Assembly: GCA_002633005.1 (NCBI GenBank)
Contig: NMRA01000918.1
Coordinates: 1-64,000 of the forward strand
Length of the DNA: 64,000 bases
Reading direction: 5' to 3'
Source: Phoronis australis
Lineage: Eukaryota; Phoronida; Phoronidae
Shown here: piece by piece, positions 36,700 to 49,200 of the stretch
How positions within the stretch are numbered: position 1 is the first letter of the stretch
Layout of the letters: every line of letters begins with the position of its first letter
Program-made: the position numbers and the translations under genes
Notes under the pieces: model-generated
The model's input: only the letters and a program-made list of their open reading frames with translations
Told to the model about the DNA's origin: nothing
Database searches by the model: none

Positions 36700-37150
36700 T
36701 TGACAGAATTCTGAGTTCCACTAAATTTCGCTAGATTATTACGGGCAAAATCATCGTAACCTATGTGGTTTATTGATTCGATTAAAATTCCAGATCGTTA
36801 TCTGTATTATAAAACCACAGGTGCCATGTCATGCCTCGTTGTGCACTGACTCAATGTAGTGTCAGTGTTTGCCAATAGGGGCGTCATTAAAAAATGTTTG
36901 TGGAATTAATCCTAGTTATATTTTTTCCTCAAACATTTCTTGGATTTCAAAATACATGGGAACAGCACTAGTATTGATTTGGAATATCATCGTACAACTT
37001 GTTGCAAAAATTTTCATTTTAGGGTGTTGTCTTCAATTAGGCAAGGGTGAAATTTTGACACATTTAATTTTAAGAAAAAAGCGTCTTTGGGAATTCGTTT
37101 TCGTTATCTTAGCCCTAGTGGGTTTTTTGTTTGTCCCAAGGTCATGAAGG
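36700..37150 (+). repeat. Dispersed ~0.5-kb repeat, copy B
   Basis: Diverged relative of 23560-24085 in the same orientation, with shared blocks listed there. It ends near 'cccaaggtcatgaaggtcac', matching 'accaaggtgactgatgt' in copy A. Confidence 0.55.
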
Positions 37151-38090
37151 TCACAAATGTTACACCCGCGTTATGAGTAAATGGTAAAGTTTTCAGTGTC
37201 TTAAATCAAGTGATGTTCATTGTGTTTCAATTGCCGTGGTCAGTTTTTATCATATTTGCATCTTCAAGTTTTTTGTTGTTAAAAGTTGTTAAAGTGTTGC
37301 TCATCTTTGGCAGCAGCTTCCTGGTTGTCCGTGATATCACTGGTTGTTTCTGAGCCGACAGCTATCCCATGATGTATAATTTGAAAAACAACTACAGGGT
37401 CGTTGATGAAATTCTTAAAAAAATTAACTTGAATTATTTCAATCGGTGCTGGTTTTGTTTTAAAATGTCAGAATTAAAACTTATTCTTCTTAGGACTCGA
37501 TGTTGTCCCGATCTTCCTTTTAATTTGAGAATGAAGTATCAGCAGTCTGAAAATTACTACCTTCGCGGGCAATTTACCTTGTCTGGCTGAAATACTACCT
37601 AATGGCCTATTTCACCTGGTGGCCATGATAACCATGGCAACGGTTGGGCATGAGTGATAGAGGTTCTGGTTGCATTGCAGTTCTCACTATGAGAAGGGAA
37701 ATGATATAACATCCAGGATATCTGAGTTGTCACTCATCCAAGTGCACTGATTTGCTGCTGAGTGAAGATTAGTCACTGCAGTGAAATGTTGTTTGAGAAT
37801 GGATTGTTCGGTCCCCAAAGACGTGCACAATAGAAATTGTGTAGTGGATGGTATGGCATGGATGGTATTGTGCTAGTAAGCTAATGGAAGTGGGTGTTTT
37901 TTCAATTGGAATTCAATAAGTATATTTGTTGTTGTTGTAAGTTGTGTTTCGGTGTTTATTCGTCATTTCCTTAAAGACTGTGTGACTTAACTTCAGTGAA
38001 TCCACTGGTTTACAAGTGGGCCCTGTCCGAAATATTATGGTGGTTCTATACTTATTTCGCTCAAATTTAATCGTAAGAATGGTCGTTTTT
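37150..38090. other. Gene-free stretch
   Basis: No coding signal or recognised repeat. The 73-codon frame at 37369-37590 has no family resemblance. Confidence 0.35.
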
Positions 38091-38099
38091 TTCATTTTT

Positions 38100-38330
38100 C
38101 AATGGCTGATTGTCGTTTTGCAAGCAGGATGACCAACCAACCTTATTTTAGCTCAAAATGACATGGAAAAAGGTTGCCTTCGCCTTTAAGCAAGTGTTGT
38201 ATTGTGACATCAACGCACTGCTAACCATGCTTGGAATAGACTAAAATGTTCTTAATCTTTATTTCAACAAAACAGAATTTCACTTGTCAGCTATAGTTTG
38301 TGCTAAGTAAGTGAAGAATCATAGTAACAT
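38100..38330. repeat. Dispersed repeat family 'GTACTGTGTAGATGTCATC', copy 2
   Basis: Same orientation as the copy at 660-815. The shared block is 'aaccatgcttg.aata.act' followed by 'ttcttaatct.tattt' and 'tttcacttgt..gcta'. Confidence 0.5.
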
Positions 38331-40202
38331 GAAGTTAAACACATTTAGCAGATATGTACAGTAAAGATGAAGTGAAATTCTATGAACTTTTTATGGGTTG
38401 GTAGTTATTGTTATTTTCAGGTTGAGTAATCAAAATAAATGATTGTGGGTCATTGCTGAGAGTAATTTCTGTGATGCCAGTCTCTCTCAAACTCAGACTA
38501 ATTAGTTAATTAGTTAGATTATAAACCTCCTTTTTATACTTGGGTGAACTGATGAACTCCATAGTATGTCATGATTAGCTGATCGCTATTAATAAACTGA
38601 CAGTACATGGCTTCTGCGAATTTGGAACAGTACAACATAATCTCAACAAAAAAAGATTGCTGAGGTGTAGAGATACCATTCATATTGAAAGCCAATGCTA
38701 GATAAATAGCTTACAATTGACCTTTCAGTGATTTTTCTTTGGCATGTCCAGAACGAGGAATTAGGGGTAATGCAAAGCGGCTGGGTACTGCTGGTTTCCC
38801 ATAATGCACTTTTGGCACGCAAAAGAGGAATGATGAAGAGGTCAATTTTCAGTTTTGTACAATACAATTATGATCATTGTTACGCCTGCTGCACGTTGCG
38901 TGACTTTTCTTGTGTCGGCTACTGTAACATTGTAATTTCTTTTCAAATGTTAGTAGTTAGGTCGTTGCACGTTTTCCATAATTCATCACTTTCTGCATGC
39001 GTAAGAGAGGACATAAAAAGGTGAATTCTAAAAGTTTTACAGAGTTATGTTAAGCCTGCCCACATCATGAATATTCCATGACTTGGTTTGTGTCAATCAA
39101 CTCTGTACATCCTATCAAGCATCAACCAGTGGTTTAATCATAACGCTAATGTAATTACTTGAGCCCCATTATTGTGGTGTGTTTCGTGGACGTCCAATTT
39201 GAAATACTAAGTCATTAGTATTTTATGATCTAAAGCATTTAGTTCAAACGTTAACTCTTTATGAGATTGATAGCACAGTTTTCGGTGTCCACACAGTCAT
39301 TACTTTGAGCAGTTTTATGTTCATTCCAATTGGTTGTGTATCTGGTAATTTTTTCAGCCCCGTTGGCTATAAAAACCAGCAGTTTCACTGCTATGATAAG
39401 CGGTTTAGACTGACTGGTATCTGGCCTGGCGGTTGTTTTCTGTGATAACAGCCCCAGCCACGAACTGGGAATGACACAATATCTAGGTGATACCCTGTTT
39501 TTGAAAAGCTCACGTGTACCAGATATTGTGGCACAATCTGAGGTTGGTCTTGTTTACATTGGCCCATGTGAATGCTTTCCTCGAGTTATTGATATCATAA
39601 TTATTTTTGAGTCACTGCATTCTTATTTCTGCATTTGCATTTTGTATTTTTAACCTCGAGAACATGATCTGCTTGTATGATCAACGGCTAGATGTGCTTC
39701 AGATGCAGACAAGATTGTCTTGTTTGGGTAATAAGTCTGTGGTTTTTCTCTAGTGTGTATGCAGTTTAACAGTTTCTTATGGGTAGTGGGCGGTGTAGAA
39801 TATAAGATAAACCAGAAATGGTGCATAATTCATATCAAAGATTTACACATTATCGTAATTCTTACTTAATTATTATCTCTCAAAGACTGCTTCTTTCAAC
39901 AATACCCTGTCACAAACCGCTTCTCTCCTTGGTCACAATTANGTCATTTTCATGGGTTTTTATTTTTGAGGACTACGGTAGTTTGGTGTTCATTATTCAA
40001 TGGAGAAAACTGGTTCGCGAATGGGTAACTGCTGTAAATGACCGTTGTCTCTAATTCTGCCCATGTGCACTTCAACAGGGTTGGTGTTGAACAACTGTTG
40101 TTTTGTATGATGTAGTTCTGCGGAGTTACGTATCACCACCTTCACTGCTGTTAAACAATTGGTCTCTGTTACAGATGCGATGCCGTTGAAACCACCGCTA
40201 CC

Positions 40203-43200
40203 ATGTCCTTAAAGGAGATTGGCACCAAACAGCCAGCGGATGGAGTGAAGCGTAGCAGCTCATTCGCTGGCGGAAAGTTCATGTTCGGGTCAACTACCAG
40301 TCTTGCCAGTCTGGAGGTACGTTTATTGTAGTAGTGGTGGGGAAAAGTTTTTGTACGCAGTGCCTGTGGACTTCCTAAATTCATGAAGTGAATTTGACAA
40401 AAACGATGGTTTCTCGTTTTTGTCTTTGCCCGGTTGAAGGCTGCAACTGCCGATTGATTCTGATTTCTGAAATGCGAGTCACCATACTAGTACTTGATGT
40501 AAAGTGAGCTGAGGTACTAGCGCTTTTCACATTAAGAAAACAATGTGATGTGAAAGCGGAGAATTTATTTTGTCAAAATTCTCTGTAAAATTTAATTTTA
40601 GGAAATTTTACTGTATTTGTGTCACGATTTGTTTGTACAGTTCAATTATGATGTTACGTACACTAACTTGTTATCAAATTTTAATCACCGATGGCAATAC
40701 ACGTAAATCTTCGGAAAATGAAATGAAAGCGCTCCGAGGAGCGAACCTTGGCGAAATTAACCAAAAAGATGACGATAAAGATGATGACGAAGATGACGAA
40801 TATGACGACGATGGTGGCGAGGTTGAACAAAAGAAGTAATAACAACATACACATGACGAACGTAGAAGTCCGAAATCAGTAAGAAAAAGGATACAGTCTT
40901 GTGCGACACTTGGCGAAATTAACGGAAAAGACAACGACGGAGATGATGACGAAGATGACGACGATGATGACGAATATGGTGATGGTGGTGGCGATGATGA
41001 ACAACATCACAACATTCATATGACGAACTTAGATGTCATAAATCAATAAGAAATAGGCTACAGTCTAGTTCAAAAGAGGATATACCAACATCAATGCAGC
41101 AAGAGCGCTCAACAAAGGAACAGCGTTATCAGAAAATCTCAAATAACTCGAAAAGTAGACGTCCTAGCGAAAAATGGAAAACATCTTCTGAAAGCCCGTT
41201 CAAAATTCTATCTAAACAGATGGTATCGCCTAATTCCGTAAATTTTTCGAAAAAAATGAAATTTTGCTTATTTTTTAAGAAATTCAAAGTCAAATAACTC
41301 GAAAACGGTAAGTCTGAGAAAAAAATTGTTACAGTTCATTTGAAAGAGTATACCTTAGAGAATCCACATGCAAAAATTCACGTCTTTTCCTTCACCCGTT
41401 TAAATAGCATCTACGTACGACTGAAAATAGGTCAACATGCACAAGATCCGCCATCTTGAATGCAACTTCCGGTTTTTTGGGTTGATATAATAGCATTTCA
41501 CAAAAAACTAATATCCGTAAAACTTCAAAGGAATTGGCCTTATAGTGCGCCCTCTACAGGAGAAAACGTTTTTAGGCCAAAATTGAGGTGCGCATGCGCG
41601 ATCGCCGATATTTCCGCCATCTTTAATCGGAAGTAAACAATTTCCGGTATGCTTGTAGCAAACTTCCGGTCCACTTACTGTGCCGATTCTTAGCCTTTTA
41701 CGTAAAAAATTGTAGCCTCCAGAAGCATTTGAACCTTTAAATGAAAACAAAATGGCCGCCACAGCCGCCATCTTGGATCCGATTTTGACGAAAAACAATA
41801 GGCTTCCAGTACTTCCGGAAGTACGTGTTGTGTGTAAATTTCGTGATGATCGGACGAAAATTGCGACCTGTATCGTGCGAACAAACAAAAAAAAAAAACT
41901 TAGTGGAAGAGCAACATACTTGGCGAAATTTATTTCGCCAAGTAAAAATGGAAATTTTGGCAATTAAATTCAGAGTTAAGAGAGTAACCAGCGTCGATGT
42001 ATTCTTTCAAATGTATAGTAGTTTAGCAACGAATTTGCCCAATGACTGTCAAGTATTTAGTTTCTAATACGACCAGGAATTTAGCAAGCCCTTGGTCGTA
42101 TATTCTGAAAGTGACATAAGTTTTACCTTCCTGGCACCCCAAATATAATTCTGTGTCCGTAAGCTGAAAAGAGCCAGTGATGTCATCATGGGAATTAGGA
42201 CCAGTATAGTTAAGCCTGTTTTTCACACAGTCTTACTTTGGTTGACACTGACATCATTCATTCTGGGTGCCCTATAAGCCGTAGAAATTTATAATTGAGG
42301 CTGGGAAAGTAGGCCCGTGTTCCTACATTGACCTCTGGTAGTTCTTCACTTATTTAGAACACAATATGGCAGAGAAATGAAATCCATTTTTTCCACAAAG
42401 TTAAGATTAAGAAAAAAATTTAGTCTGTTGCTAGCATGGTTTGTACTGTGTAGATGTCATCAAACAATTTTTGCTGAATTTCCTGTTATTTGCAGTAAAG
42501 TAATCAGTCTTTGATAAACGAAATATTTGGCAATTGTTTTTGTACTAAGTAAACGGAGCATTACAGTATCTACCGTGAATGTAAGACTCGTCATAGTGAT
42601 GTTATGACTGTACAACTGAGATATACTCTGGGCCATTATTGCATTCTCCTTTACAGCCCCTTGGCTCTGGTCTTCGTAGCAAGATGCGACACAGCAGCGG
42701 CTCCAAGAGTCGGATGCCGAAGGTGCCACGACCCGGTAGAGCCTCCGTTATGTTCAAGGCTATAGCTGATGGCATCAGGTAGGCGCTGTAGAACTGAACT
42801 GAATGCAATAATCTTGCCAAAGCACCAAGATAACGCCCCGAATTACTAGTGAAGCGTGTGATCGTGTTAGATTTTCTCCTGAATGTTTTGGGTTTACAGA
42901 ACACAGCTGTGTTTTGCGCTCTGAAGGACCTTGATATGCTGGGTTTCCTTCTGGTGAGGACTTATCTGGTGATGAATATTTATAAAACAGTTATTAAATG
43001 GCAAAACTAGGATTAAATACAGATACCGAGCTTCAATATAATGTTTTCAGCATTAGATAGAGGGGATTAAAATCTTACTTAGTTTCATCACACAGAAATA
43101 AGATTAAAGTGTACTTTTATTATGGCTTCATTTGCTTCCATTTCGTCTGCATTGTTTTATTCATCTTTGCATATGCTGAGGTAATCCTTATGCTGTAATA

Positions 43201-46200
43201 TTCAATTTATTTTAACATTTTGTATTTTGTCTGTTACGCTGATTGTAAACCCATCGATCGTGACTTTTCTCTTCAGTTTTACGTCTATAGATAGAGATAG
43301 TAAGTTAGTCAATAGAGAAATTGATTCTGTGGCAGTTTTATAGACTAGATGTTGTGAACAAACACTTGTGGAGCCTGTTCATGTACAGACTGGGTTACTA
43401 TACAATTCCTCACCTAGTGAGAGGTTTTAGCAACCTGTAGTTAATAAGCGTTTGCTCTGGGTGTTTTGGTTGACATTGGTGCCTTCAACTACATTTAATT
43501 AACAGTGATGTTATGTGTAGTGGGTCTGTTCAGTTGGACTTTGATAGGGTCCTTGTAAGATGGATCATGTGTGTGTTGACCAGTTGGACTAACAGCTTTG
43601 GTTAACAAAAGGTGCTTGTATGTCTGTCTGTCTCACTAGAGGTCGCCCCACATGGTGACACCACACCGCTAACTCTGTTCAATGTGGGTGGTCTGCTTAA
43701 AAGCTGTCAAAGCCTTCCATTTCTTGCAATGGATGTTTTCTGCAACAGTTGCTAATTTCACTCCATTTCTTCCCAAAACCACTATTACGTTACCATTTTA
43801 AGATTCTTGAACATGTTCTACAATTCCGTCCCAAAATGTTGCACGGCCGCGTGGTCATACATGTTATGGAGAGGTGTTTTCACAAACAGTGATTGTTTAT
43901 GTCTCACAAGTCGCCAATAACCCAATTTTTTTAGTTTTCGACATTTGGACGTATGGAGTTATGTTCTGTGGCTAGAAAAATGAGGAAGAAAATGAAAAAA
44001 TGGTCCGAAAATAAGTAGATTGGACACATTGATGATCTTTTAGGCAATTAGTGGTCGACGTTATCCAAGGCCTGATTGTTCAGGCCTACACTGATGCTGT
44101 CTTGTGTTTCCTGTGTTCATGTTGGCATGGACCTGTACATTTCCCAAGGGGCACTTAACATTGCCAGCCAATGGGCTAAGACGGTTGGCTTAGAGATCAG
44201 TAGCAGTAAGAGAACATTGAAGCTGTGTGATACTGAACTCCCATTACAGGATAAGGTGGCTTGTCTAGCCGTAATTCTCAATCATCGCCGTTCACCTTGT
44301 GTGCTGGACAAAATCACCGAGAGTCCAAGTTTGAGTCAAAAGGGATAGTATCCAGTGGCGGATTTATAGGGGGGCCAAGGAGGCCATCCCCCCGCCAAAA
44401 TTCTTCCAGATCCCATTTAGCATTTTGGGGGTGGCTAATACTCTGCTGTGGCCCCACTAACTCAAAATCCTGCATCTGCCCCTGGTATCTTCATCGATAG
44501 ACTTGATTTCTACCAATAGATGTACTAAAACTGTAGAGTTATTTACTCTGTGCATAGACTCACTAACTCTATTGACAGAGGTAAGTTTGGAGAATAATGT
44601 CACATGTTTTCTTAGTAGATTTTGAACTTAAAATGTTGATGTGGATGATTGGATTTCTTTCAGAGAATACATCTTTGTTACTCAACAAGACATAGACAGT
44701 CTGCAACATTCAGAGGAGGACGACTCTTCTATCGCATCTGGAATGCAGGTAGGCTGTGTGGGTAGGCGTTTGGGTTTGGCTCTGTAGTAGATAGGTGATT
44801 TATGTCATTTATGTCTTAAGAAAGGGACACTGAATTTGTTCGATAATGGAAATACGGTAAAAAAAATCAGTTCGGGATACAATGGGGCAGATGAGTGAAG
44901 TTAGATTTTGTCAACCTTTTTAAAAAAATGAGTCTTGTGAAAATTTACTTTGTTGACGGCATGGTTTGCACAGTTGGCTGTCATCAGATAATGCTTGGAG
45001 AAACTTTAAATAAGAGAGTGACGGCAATTTTTCAATAATTATATTTGTCCAAAATTGAGAGTTTTACCGTTTGTCTTGAAGATTTTCAATACGTGTCGCA
45101 GACATTTCACATCAATACTTGCATTAATTGCAGTGTTGTACAGAGGTGCCAAGTGAATGGGTCTTTCAAATGCACAAGTCCACACTTGAATATTTGTGTT
45201 GTGAATAGTATCTTATAGTTATAGCTATATTGAGCACTGTTAAGACAATGACATCCCATTTCACTCCAGGGCAAATGTTGAATGTTAAGATTGAATTTTG
45301 CTGCGTGTCTCAAGAAATCAAGTCGTAAAAGTTCTTGTTTTTTATGTGTCTGTATGTACTGTGGTGGGGATAGTGTTCAGAAATGTTATTTTTGGCCAAA
45401 TAAACCACTTTTAACTTTGAAGGTGGCCATATTTGACCCATCTAAGCAGCGCTCAATATTACGTAAAGCTAGAGGTTCACTTCTTCTCGAAGAATTGTTC
45501 TACATCAGCTATAAAATCATTTCCTTTCATTTTCAACTCCTTATTCTATGTGGTCCCCAACGTTGTGTACCACTCTGTTGTAAGTCTCCCAACATCCCAC
45601 ACAAGGTAGCCACAGTTTCTCTGACTCATCCACTGCACCAGACAAATCTCTCATGTCTCTCCGTGGTTGTCCAATCACATCGGTCTATTTCATTGTCACC
45701 TACAGGCCCGCCACCTAGAGTGCCGTAAGGTAATTTGGCATGTGAACTGAACTGCTTGCCAACTCGCATGCGCTGGTTATTGGTATGAGCCTGCGACTGC
45801 ATGAGCTCGGCTGCTGGGTGAATTTCCCAAATAAAGCTACGTGCTCCCGAGAAAACGTTTACGCTGTCACTACTGTGATGTCACCATCAGACCTTTCCTA
45901 ACTTTCATGGAGGCAGTGTTTACTTTTGCGTTGTGAATTACGCAAATTAGTATGATTGTATTTAGTTTGAAATTTTGGCCAGACTGGTCTGTGATTTTCA
46001 AAGCAAATGGCTGGTTGGTCTCAAATATCTTGACCAATAGGAAAACTATACTGAGTTTTACTCTGGCCTAGTCTCCGTACATCTAACATGCCACAAAAGG
46101 TATTGGACTACCGGAACTTTTTGTAAAACAGTGTAAAAAAAATTATATTTTACTCTCTTAATGAAAACTCTCCTGTCCTCTCGCCATAGACGGACCCCGC

Positions 46201-49200
46201 TTCACCCCCGTGGTGGTTCCCTTCCAATGTTCTATCCACTCTTGCATGTCCTGTTCTATCCTGCTTACTGCGGAATGCCAACAGTTTGCGTGTTCTTTTT
46301 GTTGCTAAAAATATAATTTACCACTTATCTGGGACATATGTGAATGTTAAGTACAATGTCGTTGGGCCTAATTAATTATGCGTGCATTTTCCTTTTAAGA
46401 ATGTCACAGTGTAACATCTATATTTTTATGTCATTCCGGTTGTGTTAATCTCTAGTTGGTCATTGTGAATGCTCACTCATGTGGAACGTCATTCCGCAGT
46501 CTTGTAAGCATTATTACGTATCGGACAAGAGACAAGTAATTAGCCTTGAAACGTGTCTGTGATCACGGATGATTCATGTTTTCAGTAAAAATTACATCAA
46601 AACCCTTGACTTGCTCTTTAATTGTGTTGATCACTTATTGCTTTGCAGACTAACCATAGCCACTGGTAGTGTGTTGTACATTGAGAACTGTTATTAAGCT
46701 GCTGTCGGAAATGGGAAATTTCGATTTTGTGTGTACGATTTTTAAAGTTTAGTTTTTGAATGTCCATTCTATGAGAAGTTTTGTAGGTTTTGGTGAAACA
46801 AGTTCAGTACTTGTTTTCGTTTCCTTAAATTTCCATCATTTTTATTGCAGCGCTTGAAAGCTGCTGAACGGTACAAGAAACGACTTGAATTTCACCTGGC
46901 CAAGGTGAGTAGACATGTATAGTCATCTGTGAGTGAGCGGCGTCATGGTAAGGCGTGCACACAGCAACATTTTCCCGGCTTTAATCCTCCAGGGCCCAAT
47001 TGCATAAAAGTTATACACCCTATAGCAACAAGACATTGCATTATCACGCATCTCGTCCTTATTGTTGAACAATGCACCTGACGTCATGCAACAATCAAAC
47101 TTATATAGCGGATAACTTTTAAAGGTTTATACAACTCAGCCCAGGTGGTCACTGATATAGGTGGTTTCTTGTAAATCCACCAGAGGGCGTTGGCATCGGC
47201 ATGCTGCTTCCATTGCTGCTTGTCGATCCTAGTCAATCAACTGACAATTAGCGCTTCCTGTACTTTGTATGTATCAAAACTGAGAAAAGCTTGTGTACAC
47301 CACTTACATAAATTCTCTGGGGGCAGTACCATCTCAAGAAAAAAGAGACTAATCAAATTGTGATAATTGTTAAGTCAAATTATGAAAACACTCGTTAGCG
47401 TACAACTAATGGCCATATTCTTTGACTGTGCATCAAGTTTTACATTAGTCCTATTGTGCCCTATGTTATTAACCTTAACAGTAGTGTCTCAGTCTATTCC
47501 CTTGTTCATGCACCAGTGGTTATACAACATGTCAGCTGATCTCTTGAGCACACCATCTTAATGATACTTGTGACACTGTGGTACGTGTTCTCTGCAAGGC
47601 TTAGTTCAACTAACCTGCAAGTGTCATTCACAGGACACAGTGTCTCAGTTTGACCAAGTGTTCTTATCTGCTCAACAGTTGTTTGTTTTACTTATGTTAC
47701 AGCACCATGTAAACAGGCCGGGTAATTGAAGGCAGTTTTATGTTTTGAGCCCAGACTACTTGACATTGCATTGCATGAGACAATTAGGATGATGCCTCAG
47801 GAAAACTATGCTGTTGTAAAACATGCTATATTTACATAAGGCCATGGTCTGAAAAGCAAACTGATACATTTTCCATAAATTTTATACGCCCTCATATATA
47901 TATATGTGTGTTTGTGTGCGTGTTATGTTGTAGCATATTGCGGTCTCTTTGACCAGGTGTCCACTCTATACCTCAAAAACCCTGGTCAGTGACGAAATGT
48001 GGTGCAAGGGTGTAAGGCATCACAAGAACAGTTCATGCCGTTTTTAAATTTGCCCCACCCCCTGGGGTCAGAGAGGCGTGGCTTTTTCTGTATTTTTTGG
48101 GTTAAGAAAGTTTCTAAATGATATCTAGAGAACAGATTTCAATGAAACTTGACACAAAGGTGTGTGGCGTCAATGCACTGGCATGATTAAGTTTTCAGGC
48201 AGATTCGACTTCTGCAGCACCTCCTAGTGGCCATTTTGTTCTTGACAAGGTGCTTGTAAGTGTTGTTTAGGGGAAGAGTGCTACCGGATTATATCCAGAG
48301 AAGTGATTGACAGATTTCATTGAATCATGACTCAGCAGTAATTGTTGACAATGCGCGGTCCTTTTAATTTTCGGGCTGATTCGACTACTACAGAACCTCC
48401 TAGTGGGCCTTAGAAACATATGCGATGCACCTTGCGCGCGTATCAACACCCCAGTATTGCTCTTGTTAAAAACGCGATGACGTCAGATGTAGTGCCGTGC
48501 TCTTTTTCGGCTATAAGGTGTCAAAATTAATAAAACATTGGTTGGCTGAAACCATTGTTTCAGGTGGAAGAGTTGAGCGACTGTTATCAGATTCAGAGCC
48601 AACTGCGTGATGGGGTGCGAACCATGGCGCAGGCGTACGCACAGTCACCTGGCAAGCAACGGGAGTCACTGCACAGTGTCAAGTGTGGCTATCGTGAGTG
48701 TACACAGACAATGTGTGCCATAGAGGCACAGTTGGAAGAACTGATGGGAACATTTCAATGCAAAATGAAAGGTAAGAGACGGGGGTCACTTAAGGTGTAT
48801 TTGCTGCTTAAATTCATGCTGATAGCTTTGACAAAGTTGTCGGGTTTGACATACTGTTATGAAGTGTTGCCATTAGGTAATTGCTTTAGTACTAAAGGAT
48901 AAGCATAAAATGACAGTGCCGTATTTTTATTGGGAGTTAATTGGATTGCTTAGTTATCATTTTGAAACAACTCCAATGGTCGAGAGGCACTGCCACCAGT
49001 GCCCGTGTTCCATGACCCAAGACATTAGCCATGTTCTTGGAATTAAAAATCTTCACTTCTAGAATGGAAACATCAAATTCTATCCCATAATTCATGAATT
49101 CTATCCCATAATTCAACATTCCAGCCTTGCCGACCAATCACTTCTGTTCAGTGGTTGCGTGATCTCTCTTTTTGCAAGATTCTTGGGTCATAAATAGAAT

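Larger units (their letters stand above)
40203..48771 (+). other. RIPOR: RIPOR N-terminal (PL48-type) block, exons 1-5
   Basis: About residues 1-194. A Ser-rich N-terminus has VKRSSSFAGG, matching the RSxSFAG motif at the start of vertebrate paralogues (a 14-3-3-type site there). A basic segment, RSKMRHSSGSKSRMPK, follows. Then comes a largely helical stretch with ERYKKRLEFHLAKVEELSDC, QLRDGVRTMAQAYAQSP and CAIEAQLEELMGTF. In the family this helical N-terminal region carries the Rho-binding activity. Confidence 0.85.

Noticed and set aside
45282-45728. 148-codon + strand frame in RIPOR intron 3
   Set aside because: Its composition is that of chance; it overlaps no conserved RIPOR segment and has no family resemblance. 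A small acceptor/donor pair near 45705-45730 would not join in phase with a known RIPOR segment.
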